Assembly: GCF_030014915.1 (NCBI RefSeq)
Contig: NZ_JAGIXS010000001.1
Coordinates: 806,001 to 870,000 of the forward strand
Reading direction: 5' to 3'
From: Pelomonas sp. V22
GTDB lineage: Bacteria > Pseudomonadota > Gammaproteobacteria > Burkholderiales > Burkholderiaceae_C
Length of the DNA stretch: 64,000 nucleotides
A program made the translations under genes and the position numbers. This document shows, piece by piece, positions 26,869 through 35,767 of this stretch. Position 1 is the stretch's first letter. Each line of letters opens with the position of its first letter. The notes below the pieces were generated by a model that saw only the letters and a list, made by a program, of their open reading frames with translations, did not search any database and was not told the DNA's origin.

Positions 26869-27984
26869 TCAGCGTTCGTCGAAGGAGATGACCACGCGCG
26901 GGGTCAGCGCGTGGGCCTGGCAGCTCAGGATGAAGCCGGCAGCGATCTCATGCTTGTCGAGCGCAAAGTTCTTGTCCATCCGCACTTCACCTTCCAGCAG
27001 TTTGCAACGGCAGGTGGAGCAGACACCGCTCTTGCAGGAGAACGGCACGTCCATGCCGGCACGCGCAGCGGCGTCGAGCAGGCTGGGGTCGGCCTTGGTG
27101 AACTCAATCTCGCGGCTGACGCCGTCGCGGATGACGGTCACGAGCGCAGCGTCGGCATCGCCCTCGCGCACCTCGTGCGGCACGGGCCGGCCGGTCTGCA
27201 TCTCCACGGTGCCGAAGCGCTCCACATGGATTCGATCCTCGGCCACGCCAGAGGCTTTGAGCACGGCATCGGCCGCCTCGTTCATCTCGAAGGGGCCGCA
27301 GACATAGGCCTCGTCGATGCCCGCAGCAGGCACCAGGCTGGCAAAGAAGGCCGCCAGCTTGCCGGCATCCAGGCGCCCGGACTGCAGCGGTGCATCGGTG
27401 GCTTCGCGCGAGAACACATGGTGCAGGGCCACGCGGGTGAGGTAGCGGTTCTTCAGGTCCTCGATCTCTTCCTTGAACATGGTGCTGGCCGGGCGGCGGT
27501 TGCCATAGATCAGGGTGAAGCGGCTGCCGGGCTCTCGCGCCAGCACGGTCTTCATGATGGAGAGGATGGGCGTGATGCCCGAGCCGGCGGCAATGCCCAG
27601 ATGGTGGCGCCCGGCGCCGCCCTCCCGCACAACATCCTGCGTGCCCTGAGCTGCACCTTCACGCGCCTGGCCAAAACGCCCCTGCGGCGGGAAGACCTGG
27701 ATCACATCGCCGGCCTTCAGCTGCTCATTGACCCAGGTGGAGAAGCGGCCGCCCTCCACCTTGCGCACGCCCACGCGCAGCTCGCCATCGTCCACGCCGG
27801 CGCAGATGGAGTAGGAGCGGCGCAGGTCCTGGCCGTCGATCTCCTGGCGCAGGGTCAGGTATTGCCCCTGCGTGAAGCGGAAGGTCTCGGCCAGTTCGGG
27901 CGGCACGTCGAACGAGACGATCACGGCCTCGTCGGTGTCGAGGCGCACCTCGCGGACCTTGAGCGGATGGAAGTGAAGACTCAT
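26869..27984 (-). CDS. paaE: Phenylacetyl-CoA epoxidase reductase subunit
   Basis: The 371-aa flavin reductase passes electrons from NADPH to the PaaABC(D) oxygenase. It has an N-terminal FAD-binding domain (LRRSYSICAG), an NAD domain (GIAAGSGITPILSIMK) and a C-terminal plant-type 2Fe-2S ferredoxin domain with CKSGVCSTCRC and a final LSCQA cysteine. About eight extra residues occur between PPQGRFG and the GxGxxG region compared with what I expect for the family. Order paaABCDE is conserved, ending here before paaR. Confidence 0.93.
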   Translation of the reverse strand: MSLHFHPLKVREVRLDTDEAVIVSFDVPPELAETFRFTQGQYLTLRQEIDGQDLRRSYSICAGVDDGELRVGVRKVEGGRFSTWVNEQLKAGDVIQVFPPQGRFGQAREGAAQGTQDVVREGGAGRHHLGIAAGSGITPILSIMKTVLAREPGSRFTLIYGNRRPASTMFKEEIEDLKNRYLTRVALHHVFSREATDAPLQSGRLDAGKLAAFFASLVPAAGIDEAYVCGPFEMNEAADAVLKASGVAEDRIHVERFGTVEMQTGRPVPHEVREGDADAALVTVIRDGVSREIEFTKADPSLLDAAARAGMDVPFSCKSGVCSTCRCKLLEGEVRMDKNFALDKHEIAAGFILSCQAHALTPRVVISFDER

Positions 27985-27997
27985 GGCGGTCTCTTGT

Positions 27998-28513
27998 TCA
28001 AATAGGTTTGAAATGTTCAAACGGCTCGCGGCAGCTCAAGCAGCGGTACAGCGCCTTGCAGGCCGTGGAGCCAAAGGCCGACAGCTTCTCGGTGTGCTCG
28101 GAGCCACAGCGCGGGCAGGCCAGCTTGGTGAGCGAAGCGCGGTGCACGAGGCGGATCGGCTGCGGGCCGCTCGCGGGCCCGGGCGGCGCGATGCCGTAGT
28201 CCTTGAGCTTCTGCTTGCCTTCTTCGCTGATCCAGTCGGTGGTCCAGGCCGGGGCGCGCTGCATCACGATCTCGATTTCGCCGAAGGCGGCCAGGGCGGC
28301 GCGCACATCGTCCTGGATCAGCTCGGTGGCCGGGCAGCCTGAATAGGTGGGCGTGAGCACGACCTCCAAACCACCGGCCGTCTCGCGCAGGTCCCGCACG
28401 ATGCCCAACTCGGCCAGCGTGATCACCGGCACCTCGGGGTCTGGAATCTGGCGCAGCACCTCCCAGGCGGCTTCCAGCCGCCCGCAGGAATTGGCCAGTG
28501 GCAGCGGCGTCAT
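27998..28513 (-). CDS. paaD: Phenylacetyl-CoA epoxidase subunit PaaD
   Basis: A 171-aa protein with an N-terminal DUF59 domain (IPDPEVPVITLAELGIVRD, YSGCPATELI) and a C-terminal cysteine-rich module CPRCGSEHTEK...CLSCREPF that probably binds a metal. PaaD is needed for a functional epoxidase, likely for Fe-S assembly. Its ATG overlaps the paaC stop by one base (TAATG), so translation is coupled. Confidence 0.93.
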   Translation of the reverse strand: MTPLPLANSCGRLEAAWEVLRQIPDPEVPVITLAELGIVRDLRETAGGLEVVLTPTYSGCPATELIQDDVRAALAAFGEIEIVMQRAPAWTTDWISEEGKQKLKDYGIAPPGPASGPQPIRLVHRASLTKLACPRCGSEHTEKLSAFGSTACKALYRCLSCREPFEHFKPI

Positions 28514-29289
28514 TACCACTTGCCTCCGGGATAGGCGCGCTGCAGGTATTGCAGGGTCGCGAGCAGGTGGCCCATGTGCTCGCTGTGCATGCCGCGCCGG
28601 CCTTCGCTGCGGAAGGCACTGTCCTTGGGGACGGCAACCTGGGCCTCGCCCAGCACCTCGGCAAAGGCGGCGCGCCAGTCGTCCTTCAGGTCCGACCAGG
28701 CCGGGCCCAGGCCTTGCGCAGCGGCTGCAGCATCCACGGCGTCCGCATCGAACAGCTCGTTGAAGTAGGGCCAGAGCGTGGACAGCGCGGCGTTGATGCG
28801 CTGCGCCGATTCCTCGGTGCCATCGCCCAGGCGCACGACCCAGTCGGCCGCATGTTGCTGGTGGTAGGCCGCTTCCTTCACGGCCTTGCCGGCTATGGCC
28901 GCCACTTCCGCATCGCTCGACTGCTCAAGCCGGCGCCACAACAACAGCAGCCAGGTGGCGACGCCAAAGTTGCGCAGCTGCGTCCAGGCGAAGTCGCCGC
29001 GAGGCAGCTCCATCAGCACCGGATTCAGGTACTGGCGCTCGTCGCGCAGGAAAGCGAGCTGGTCCTCGTCATGGCCCTGGCCGTCGAGCTTGGCGGCATG
29101 CGTGAGCAGCGCGCGCGCCTGGCCAAGCAGGTCCAGCGCGATATTGGACAGCGCGATGTCTTCCTCGAGGATGGGCGCATGGCCGCACCACTCGCTGATG
29201 CGTTGGGCCAGGATCAGGCAGCTGTCGCCAATGCGCAGCAGGTACTGGACTTCGGGGGCCGAGCCCACCTTGATCGATTGCTGAGACAT
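28513..29289 (-). CDS. paaC: Phenylacetyl-CoA epoxidase structural subunit PaaC
   Basis: A 258-aa ferritin-like helical protein that pairs with PaaA. Typical segments are LLRIGDSCLILAQRISEWCGHAP (helix), SNIALDLLGQARALLTHAA and KEAAYHQQHAADWVVRLGDG. The ATG at 29289 was chosen; a GTG at 29298 would add three residues. It starts 5 bases after the paaB stop. It is recognisable by its position between paaB and paaD as well as by sequence. Confidence 0.93.
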   Translation of the reverse strand: MSQQSIKVGSAPEVQYLLRIGDSCLILAQRISEWCGHAPILEEDIALSNIALDLLGQARALLTHAAKLDGQGHDEDQLAFLRDERQYLNPVLMELPRGDFAWTQLRNFGVATWLLLLWRRLEQSSDAEVAAIAGKAVKEAAYHQQHAADWVVRLGDGTEESAQRINAALSTLWPYFNELFDADAVDAAAAAQGLGPAWSDLKDDWRAAFAEVLGEAQVAVPKDSAFRSEGRRGMHSEHMGHLLATLQYLQRAYPGGKW

Positions 29290-29294
29290 GGCGA

Positions 29295-29600
29295 TCACAT
29301 GTGGTTGAGCGCGTCGGGCAGCTCGTAGAAGGTCGGGTGGCGGTAGACCTTGTCTTCCATCGGGTCGAAGTACATGCCCTTCTCGCCCGGGTCACTGGCC
29401 ACGATCTGGCTGGACAGCACGACCCAGATGCTCGTGCCTTCCTGGCGGCGGGTGTAGACGTCACGGGCCATCTGCAGCGCCATCTTGGAATCAGCCGCAT
29501 GCAGGCTGCCGCAATGCTTGTGGTCCAGGCCCGCCTTGTTGCGGACAAAGACTTCCCACAGCGGCCATTCGTTCTGAGTGGTGGTCGGCGTCGTGCTCAT
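29295..29600 (-). CDS. paaB: Phenylacetyl-CoA epoxidase subunit PaaB
   Basis: A 101-aa protein with the PaaB signature [26 protein letters not shown] and [13 protein letters not shown]. PaaB is a small essential subunit that bridges the PaaAC core. Its start overlaps the paaA stop by four bases. The longer reverse-strand frame extending to 29969 lies inside paaA and is not coding. Confidence 0.94.
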   Translation of the reverse strand: MSTTPTTTQNEWPLWEVFVRNKAGLDHKHCGSLHAADSKMALQMARDVYTRRQEGTSIWVVLSSQIVASDPGEKGMYFDPMEDKVYRHPTFYELPDALNHM

Positions 29601-30598
29601 GCTGCTTGTTCCTTGGTAGCTTGCTTGCGGGAATGGGCCAGCGCGGCTTCGCGCACCCAGGCGCCGTCTTCCCAGGCCTTGACGCGGGCGCCGAGGCGCT
29701 CGCGGTTCATCGGTCCGTCGCCATTGACGACGCGCCAGAACTCCGACCAGTCGATGGCACCGAAGTCGTAGCTGTCCCGCTCGGCGTTCCACTTGAGGTC
29801 GGCATCCGGCACGGTCACGCCGAGGATCTCGGCCTGCGGGATGGTGGCATCGACGAACTTCTGGCGCAGGTCGTCGTTGCTGATGCGCTTGATGCCCCAG
29901 CGCATCGACTGCTCGGAGTTCGGCGAATCCTTGTCGGCCGGGCCGAACATCATCAGCGACGGCCACCACCAGCGGTTCACCGCGTCCTGCACCATCGCCT
30001 TTTGCTCGGGCGTGCCTTCACGCATCATCACCAGCAGCGATTCATAGCCCTGGCGCTGATGGAAGCTCTCCTCGCGGCAGACGCGGATCATGGCCCGCGC
30101 ATACGGCGCGTAGGAGCAACGGCACAGGGGCACCTGGTTCATGATGGCCGCGCCATCCACCAGCCAGCCGATCACGCCGATGTCCGCCCAGCTGAGCGTC
30201 GGGTAATTGAAGATCGAGCTGTACTTGGCCTTGCCGGTGTGCAGCGCATCCAGCATCTGGTCGCGCGAGGTGCCCAGCGTTTCGGCTGCCGAGTAGAGGT
30301 AGAGGCCGTGACCCGCTTCGTCCTGCACCTTGGCGAGCAGGATGGCCTTGCGCTTGAGCGTCGGCGCGCGCGTGATCCAGTTGCCCTCGGGCAGCATGCC
30401 CACGCATTCCGAATGCGCATGCTGGCTGATCTGGCGGACGAGCGTCTTGCGGTAGTGCTCGGGCATCCAGTCCTTGGCCTCGATGAAATCGCCGGCGGCA
30501 ACGCGGGCCTCGAAAGCCTCTTCGCGTTGCGCGTCTTCGGCGCTGCGAACCTTGGCTGCCTGGTCTTGTGGACCGACGCTCATGGCTTGGGTGTACAT
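29597..30598 (-). CDS. paaA: Phenylacetyl-CoA epoxidase catalytic subunit
   Basis: The 333-aa di-iron oxygenase subunit contains the iron-ligand region [16 protein letters not shown], followed by [13 protein letters not shown], and conserved [19 protein letters not shown]. It epoxidises the ring of phenylacetyl-CoA with O2. The ATG at 30598 gives [13 protein letters not shown]; an internal ATG (MSVG) five codons on is possible. It is followed by paaB, C, D, E in the standard order. Confidence 0.95.
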   Translation of the reverse strand: MYTQAMSVGPQDQAAKVRSAEDAQREEAFEARVAAGDFIEAKDWMPEHYRKTLVRQISQHAHSECVGMLPEGNWITRAPTLKRKAILLAKVQDEAGHGLYLYSAAETLGTSRDQMLDALHTGKAKYSSIFNYPTLSWADIGVIGWLVDGAAIMNQVPLCRCSYAPYARAMIRVCREESFHQRQGYESLLVMMREGTPEQKAMVQDAVNRWWWPSLMMFGPADKDSPNSEQSMRWGIKRISNDDLRQKFVDATIPQAEILGVTVPDADLKWNAERDSYDFGAIDWSEFWRVVNGDGPMNRERLGARVKAWEDGAWVREAALAHSRKQATKEQAA

Positions 30599-30609
30599 GC
30601 TGTGGCTCC

Positions 30610-31917
30610 TTACTTGGGTCTCTTGTCGATGACGCGCCGGGCCTTGCCCACCAGCGTGCGCTCGATCGAGTCTGGCGCACCAACGACGACCTTGGTGCTG
30701 ACGCCGATCAAGGTCTTGATGCGGTGCTGCAGGTGCTTGGCAATCGCGCCCACGTCGCTGCCCACGGCGGCCGGTTGCAGTTCGCAGCGCACCAGCACCT
30801 CGTCGAGGTTGCCATCGCGGCTGACGACGATCTGGTACTGGCCCGAGAGCTGCGGCTCGGCCAGCACCAGCTCCTCCACTTGTGTGGGGAACATGTTGAC
30901 GCCGCGGATGATCAGCATGTCGTCGCTGCGGCCAACGATCTTGCCCATGCGGCGCATGCTGCGCGAGGTCGGCGGCAGGAGGCGCGTCAGGTCGCGCGTG
31001 CGGTAGCGAATGATGGGCAGCGCTTCCTTGCTGAGCGAGGTGAAGACGAGCTCGCCCTCTTCCCCATCGGCCACCGGCTCGCCGGTCTCGGGATTGATGA
31101 TCTCGGGATAGAAATGGTCTTCCCAGATCACCGGGCCGTCCTTGCTCTCCACGCATTCGCTGGCGACGCCAGGGCCCATCACTTCCGAGAGGCCGTAGAT
31201 GTCCACCGCGTCGATGCCGGCCTTGCCTTCGATCTCGCGGCGCATGGCCTCGGTCCAGGGCTCGGCGCCGAAGATGCCGATGCTGACCGACATGGCACGC
31301 GGGTCCAGTTGCTGGCGCTCGAACTCCTCGATGATCACCTGCATGTAGCTGGGCGTGACCATGATGATGTCGGGCTTGAAGTCCTGGATCAGCTGCACCT
31401 GCTTCTCGGTCTGGCCGCCCGACATCGGGACGACGGTGCAACCCAGTTTCTCGGCGCCGTAATGCGCGCCCAGGCCGCCGGTGAAGAGGCCGTAGCCATA
31501 GGCGATGTGGACGATGTCGCCGGCACGGCCGCCCGCAGCGCGGATCGAGCGGGCCACCAGGCCGGCCCAGGTGTCGATGTCGCGGGCGGTGTAGCCAACG
31601 ACGGTCGGCTTGCCCGTGGTGCCGGACGAGGCATGGATGCGCGACACCTTTTCGCGCGGCACGGCGAAGAGGCCGAAGGGGTAGTTGTCGCGCAGGTCCT
31701 TCTTGGTGGTGAAGGGAAACTTCGCGAGGTCAGACAGCTGCTTCAGGTCGCTCGGGTGCACGCCCTTGGCGTCGAACGCAGCCTTGTAGTGCGGCACGTT
31801 CTCGTAGGCATGCGTGAGCGACCAGCGCAGGCGCTCCAGCTGCAGCGCCTGCAACTCGTCGCGGCTGGCAGTCTCGATGGACTCCAGCTCGCCGGGGGAT
31901 GGGTTCTTCACAGGCAT
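30610..31917 (-). CDS. paaK: Phenylacetate-CoA ligase
   Basis: A 435-aa AMP-forming ligase. It has the P-loop-like adenylate motif [15 protein letters not shown], substrate pocket segment [21 protein letters not shown], core [14 protein letters not shown] and the C-terminal hinge [21 protein letters not shown]. It activates phenylacetate to phenylacetyl-CoA, the first step of the pathway. It starts 6 bases after the paaI stop and ends 11 bases before paaA. Confidence 0.95.
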   Translation of the reverse strand: MPVKNPSPGELESIETASRDELQALQLERLRWSLTHAYENVPHYKAAFDAKGVHPSDLKQLSDLAKFPFTTKKDLRDNYPFGLFAVPREKVSRIHASSGTTGKPTVVGYTARDIDTWAGLVARSIRAAGGRAGDIVHIAYGYGLFTGGLGAHYGAEKLGCTVVPMSGGQTEKQVQLIQDFKPDIIMVTPSYMQVIIEEFERQQLDPRAMSVSIGIFGAEPWTEAMRREIEGKAGIDAVDIYGLSEVMGPGVASECVESKDGPVIWEDHFYPEIINPETGEPVADGEEGELVFTSLSKEALPIIRYRTRDLTRLLPPTSRSMRRMGKIVGRSDDMLIIRGVNMFPTQVEELVLAEPQLSGQYQIVVSRDGNLDEVLVRCELQPAAVGSDVGAIAKHLQHRIKTLIGVSTKVVVGAPDSIERTLVGKARRVIDKRPK

Positions 31918-31923
31918 CTGACT

Positions 31924-32358
31924 TCACTCCTGGATTTGCACGACGGGCTTGCCCTTGAGCCGGTACGAGCGGCCGCGGAACAAGGCAATCAATTCATCGC
32001 GTTGGTTGCGCACGGTGATGTCGTAAACACCGGTGCGGCCGGACAGCTGCACCTCCTCGGCCACCGCAATGAGCCGGTCGCCGAGCCGACCCGGCGCCAC
32101 GATGCTGACGTCGAAGCCCGAGGCCACGGTCATCTCGTTGTAGGCATTGCAGGCGAAGGCGAAGGCCGAATCGGCCAGCGTGGTGATCAGGCCGCCGTGG
32201 CAGATGTCAAGGCCGTTGAGCATGTCTTCGCGCACCGTCATCGCGAGCGTGGCGCCGCCTGGAGAGATCGCGAGGATCTCCATGCCCAGGCCCTTGCTGG
32301 CGCGGTCGTTGGCGAACATGGCGTCGCGGACGGCTTCGGCGATTTGCTGGGGATTCAT
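31924..32358 (-). CDS. paaI: Hydroxyphenylacetyl-CoA thioesterase PaaI
   Basis: A 144-aa hot-dog fold thioesterase with the family's active-site segment DICHGGLITTLADSAFAFACN (catalytic region near residues 52-72). It releases CoA from dead-end pathway intermediates. Its ATG overlaps the paaG stop by one base (TGATG), so the two are coupled. Confidence 0.92.
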   Translation of the reverse strand: MNPQQIAEAVRDAMFANDRASKGLGMEILAISPGGATLAMTVREDMLNGLDICHGGLITTLADSAFAFACNAYNEMTVASGFDVSIVAPGRLGDRLIAVAEEVQLSGRTGVYDITVRNQRDELIALFRGRSYRLKGKPVVQIQE

Positions 32359-33170
32359 CAGCGATCCTTGAACTGCGGCGAGCGCTTTTCCATGAAGGCT
32401 CGCACGCCTTCGCTGTAGTCATGCGCGAAGCCCAGCTGGCTCTGCATCATGGCCTCCATGCGCAGCGCGTCCTCGTAGTCCTGGTCCATGGCCTGGTCAA
32501 TCAGGCGGCGGGTCTCAGCCAAGGCCCGGCTCGGCATGGCAGCAAGCTTCTGAGCCATGGCCATGGCCTCGCTCATCAGCTCAGCATCGGGCACGGCGCG
32601 GGCGATCAGCCCGATGGAGGCGGCCTCGGCCGCCTTCAGCTTGTCTCCGAGCAGGGCCAATTGCAGAGCCTTGGCGCGGCCGACCAGGCGCGGCAAGAGC
32701 CAGGTGCCGCCGCAGTCCGGGATCAGGCCGATCTTGGAGAAGGCCTGGATGAAGCTGGCGCCCTCGCCGGCAATCACCAGGTCGCAGCCGAGCGCGAAAT
32801 TGGCGCCAGCGCCGGCGGCCACACCGTTGACGGCGGCGATGGTCGGCACCGGCATGGCGCGCAGCTGCAGGGCCAGCGGGATGTAGTAGCCGTCGAGCAG
32901 ATGACCGATGTCCTTGGGGGCGGCGTCAGGGCTGGTATCGGGCTTGACCAGCGGGTCGCCCAGGTCCTGGCCGGCACTGAAGGCGCGGCCGGCGCCGGTG
33001 ATCAGCACAGCCTTCACGGTGGCGTCTTCGGCCGCCTCGGCCAAGGCCGCGCGGGTCTGCGCCAACATGGCGGCAGTGAAGGCGTTGAGCGCGGCCGGGC
33101 GGTTCAGCGTCAGCACGCGCACCGCGCCCTCGTTGCTGATCAGGATCGCGGTTTCGGGTGAATCGGACAT
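32358..33170 (-). CDS. paaG: 1,2-epoxyphenylacetyl-CoA isomerase
   Basis: A 270-aa crotonase-family protein: NRPAALNAFTAAML near the start, GRAFSAGQDL in the CoA-binding region, the oxyanion-hole loop VNGVAAGAGANFALGCDL and KIGLIPDCGGTWLLPRLVG. It converts the epoxide to oxepin-CoA. It is the promoter-proximal gene of the reverse-strand paa run, with an AGGAG 11 bases before the ATG and the presumed operator about 50 bases upstream. Confidence 0.92.
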   Translation of the reverse strand: MSDSPETAILISNEGAVRVLTLNRPAALNAFTAAMLAQTRAALAEAAEDATVKAVLITGAGRAFSAGQDLGDPLVKPDTSPDAAPKDIGHLLDGYYIPLALQLRAMPVPTIAAVNGVAAGAGANFALGCDLVIAGEGASFIQAFSKIGLIPDCGGTWLLPRLVGRAKALQLALLGDKLKAAEAASIGLIARAVPDAELMSEAMAMAQKLAAMPSRALAETRRLIDQAMDQDYEDALRMEAMMQSQLGFAHDYSEGVRAFMEKRSPQFKDR

Positions 33171-33219
33171 GGTTTCGCGGACTCCTCGCCGTGTCTTTGT
33201 GCTCGATCAAACACTCTTG

Positions 33220-33233
33220 ACCGACCGGTCGGT
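33220..33233. promoter_or_regulatory. Perfect 14-bp palindrome between divergent paaG and paaY: candidate PaaR operator
   Basis: ACCGACCGGTCGGT is a perfect inverted repeat located centrally in the 139-base paaG-paaY gap. Length and style match TetR-family operators. A GGTTAACC palindrome also occurs at 33290-33297, 12 bases before the paaY ATG. Confidence 0.65.
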
Positions 33234-33309
33234 AGATCGTAAGGTCGCACTTGATTTGGCGCAAGGCCGCCACCGCCCCGATTGACCGGGGTTAACCCGG
33301 AGACCCTCC

Positions 33310-33912
33310 ATGCCCTGCTATGCCATCGACGGCGTGATCCCCGTCGTCCACCCCAGCAGCTACGTGCATCCCACCGCCGTGCTCATCGGCGACGTGATCG
33401 TCGGCCCGGGCTGCTACATCGGCCCCTGCGCCTCGCTGCGGGGCGACTTCGGCCGCATCGTGCTGATGGAAGGCGCGAACGTGCAGGACACCTGCGTGAT
33501 CCACGGCTTCCCCAAATCCGAGACCGTGGTCGAGACCAACGGCCATATTGGCCATGGCGCCGTGCTGCACGGCTGCATCGTGCGCCACGACGCCCTGGTC
33601 GGCATGAATGCGGTGGTGATGGACGAGGCCGAGATCGGCGCCTGTTCCATCGTCGCGGCCAGCGCCTTCGTGCGTGCCGGGCTCAAGTTGCCCGAGCGCT
33701 CCTTGATCGCCGGCGTGCCGGCCAAGGTGCTGCGCGAGCTGTCCGACGACGAGATCCGCTGGAAGCTCGAAGGCACCGAGACCTACCAGCAGCTGACGCG
33801 GCGCTGCCAGGCCACGATGGTGGAAGTGCAGCCGCTAGCAGAACTCGAGGCCGAGCGACCGGCGCTGCAGGTGGGCTCGGAGCACCAGACGCTGGTGGCC
33901 CGCAAGGGCTGA
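33310..33912 (+). CDS. paaY: PaaY, gamma-carbonic-anhydrase-like thioesterase of phenylacetate degradation
   Basis: A 200-aa left-handed beta-helix (hexapeptide repeat) protein. It begins [15 protein letters not shown] and has the metal-site histidines in [18 protein letters not shown] and [10 protein letters not shown]. PaaY is proposed to hydrolyse toxic CoA intermediates. It is transcribed divergently from paaG under the same presumed operator. The C-terminal extension after the helix (about residues 155-200) is usual for PaaY. Confidence 0.9.
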   Translation: MPCYAIDGVIPVVHPSSYVHPTAVLIGDVIVGPGCYIGPCASLRGDFGRIVLMEGANVQDTCVIHGFPKSETVVETNGHIGHGAVLHGCIVRHDALVGMNAVVMDEAEIGACSIVAASAFVRAGLKLPERSLIAGVPAKVLRELSDDEIRWKLEGTETYQQLTRRCQATMVEVQPLAELEAERPALQVGSEHQTLVARKG

Positions 33913-33930
33913 TCCGCTTTCAGTGGTGCA

Positions 33931-34320
33931 ATGCAGGCAATGAACCCCGAACCCGTCGATGACTTCCTGACCGAGCTGCGCCGCAAGGACGCCGAGCGTT
34001 TTGCCCTGATCGACCGCACCCGCGAGCTGATCCACACCGCCGGCCCGAGGCTGCGCGAAGAGGTGCGCTATGGCGGCCTGCTGTTCTCGGCCAGGTCGCC
34101 GGTCTGCGCACTGTTCTCCTACGACAAGCACCTGGCGCTGGAGTTCAGCCGAGGCAGCGAGCTACCGGACCCGCACCAGGTGCTGGAAGGCGAGCAAGGC
34201 AAGCGGCGCCACATCAAGCTCGTGAAGCTTGGCGATCTGTTCAAGAAGAATGTGCGTGAGTATCTGGAGCTGGCCTTCGCCGCCGAGGCCGCCACGCCGG
34301 CCAAGAAGCCGCGCCGCTGA
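33931..34320 (+). CDS. DUF1801 (YdhG-like) domain protein
   Basis: A 129-aa protein with the typical DUF1801 core: LREEVRYGGLLFSARSPVCALFSYDKHLALEFSRG and a basic C-terminus (PAKKPRR). It starts 18 bases after the paaY stop and may be co-transcribed with it, but no link to phenylacetate is known. A second in-frame ATG at 33940 would remove three residues. Function unknown. Confidence 0.8.
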   Translation: MQAMNPEPVDDFLTELRRKDAERFALIDRTRELIHTAGPRLREEVRYGGLLFSARSPVCALFSYDKHLALEFSRGSELPDPHQVLEGEQGKRRHIKLVKLGDLFKKNVREYLELAFAAEAATPAKKPRR

Positions 34321-34408
34321 GCCGCGCGCTGATCGCACCGTGACTTGGGGAGGGCCGCCCCGGCCACCACCATAATCCGCCGCTTCAAAACAAGCTGAAG
34401 GTCGGACC

Positions 34409-35767
34409 GTGCGTCTTGTTCTCCACTCCCTCCTGCTGGCCGGCTGCGCCACCCTGAGCCTGGCCGCACAGGCCCAGACGCCTTGGGTCGTCAAGCAGCA
34501 ATGGGTCAGCGCCCATGAATCCTTCCTGGCCTCCGACGCCCTGCAGGGCCGCAAGAGCGCCAGCCGCGACGAGACCATCGCCGCCGTCTACGTGGCCTCG
34601 CAGTTCGAGAGCTTCGGCATCAAGCCCGCACCGGGCATGGGCAATAGCTACCTGCAGACCGCCGTGCTGCCCAAGCCGCGCCTGGATGGCACCGGCCGGC
34701 TGAACATGGCCGGCAAGGTCGAGGCCAGCGGCCTCACACTGTTCACTTCGAGCGGCCAGGCCATCAGCGGCAAGCTGAGCTTGGCAGCCTCCGAAGACCC
34801 GAAGGCGCTCGGCACCGAAGAGATCGTGCTGGTCAAGGGCCAGGCCCGGTTGATGGACTGGTACCAGACGGCGGCACGACAAGGCGCCAAGCTGGTGATC
34901 GCCCGCGAAAGTGAGGAAACCCGCAAGCTGTACGCCCAGATGGGCGGCCAGCCCCGCCTGATGCGTGAAGGCAGCGCCCAAGGCAAGCCGCGCCCCACCC
35001 TGCTGACCGTCCCGGCAGCGCTGTACGACCAGTTGGCGGCCGCCGCAGGCCAGGCCATCACCCTGGAGCCGCCGGCCATCGTCGAGGACAAGCTGATCAC
35101 CACCAATGTGATCGGCCATCTGCAGGGCAGCGACCCCAAGGCCGGCACCCTCCTTTTCTCGGCCCACCTGGACCACCTGGGCCTGCAGTCCGATGGCGTG
35201 ACCATCATGCATGGCGCCAACGACAACGCCTCGGGCGTGACCGCCGTGCTGGAAGTGGCGCGCGCGCTGGCGGCCGGCGAGCGCCCCAAGCGCTCGGTGC
35301 TCTTCGTCTGCTTCGGCGCGGAGGAAATGGGCCTGCTGGGCGCGACCTACTTCGCCAAGAACCCGCCGATCCCGCTGACCGAGATCATCGCCAACCTCGA
35401 GTTCGAAATGATTGGCGCGCAGGACCCCAAGCTGCCGGCGAAGACCCTGATGATGACCGGCTTCGAACGCTCGGACTTCGGCGAGACCATGAAGGCCCGC
35501 GGCTTCCAGATCACGGCCGACCCCTATCCCGAGCACAAGTTCTTCGAACGCTCCGACAACTACCAGCTGGCCCTCGCCGGCATCGTCGCCCACACCGTCT
35601 CGGGCTGGGCCACCACGCCCACGTACCACAAGGCCGACGACGACATCGCCCACCTGGACCTACCCTTCATGACGGCGGTGATCCAGTCGCTGATCGAACC
35701 GGCCCGCTGGCTGGCCAACAGCGACTACAAGCCGATGTGGAAGCCGGGCGGCAAGCCTACGCGCTGA
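34409..35767 (+). CDS. Exported M28 family zinc peptidase
   Basis: A 452-aa protein with a signal peptide (VLHSLLLAGCATLSLAAQAQ; GTG start). The di-zinc aminopeptidase site is visible: SAHLDHLGL, HGANDNASGVTAVLE, CFGAEEMGLLGA, NLEFEMIG and a late ligand near TTPTYHKADDD. A PA-like insert occupies residues about 95-225. It ends 11 bases inside the convergent kinase gene. Confidence 0.9.
   Translation: MRLVLHSLLLAGCATLSLAAQAQTPWVVKQQWVSAHESFLASDALQGRKSASRDETIAAVYVASQFESFGIKPAPGMGNSYLQTAVLPKPRLDGTGRLNMAGKVEASGLTLFTSSGQAISGKLSLAASEDPKALGTEEIVLVKGQARLMDWYQTAARQGAKLVIARESEETRKLYAQMGGQPRLMREGSAQGKPRPTLLTVPAALYDQLAAAAGQAITLEPPAIVEDKLITTNVIGHLQGSDPKAGTLLFSAHLDHLGLQSDGVTIMHGANDNASGVTAVLEVARALAAGERPKRSVLFVCFGAEEMGLLGATYFAKNPPIPLTEIIANLEFEMIGAQDPKLPAKTLMMTGFERSDFGETMKARGFQITADPYPEHKFFERSDNYQLALAGIVAHTVSGWATTPTYHKADDDIAHLDLPFMTAVIQSLIEPARWLANSDYKPMWKPGGKPTR

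Noticed and set aside
30599-31441. Extension of paaA upstream giving a protein of more than 600 residues
   Set aside because: The extra part lies antisense-free but wholly inside paaK in another frame and lacks any PaaA homology; the real start is at 30598.
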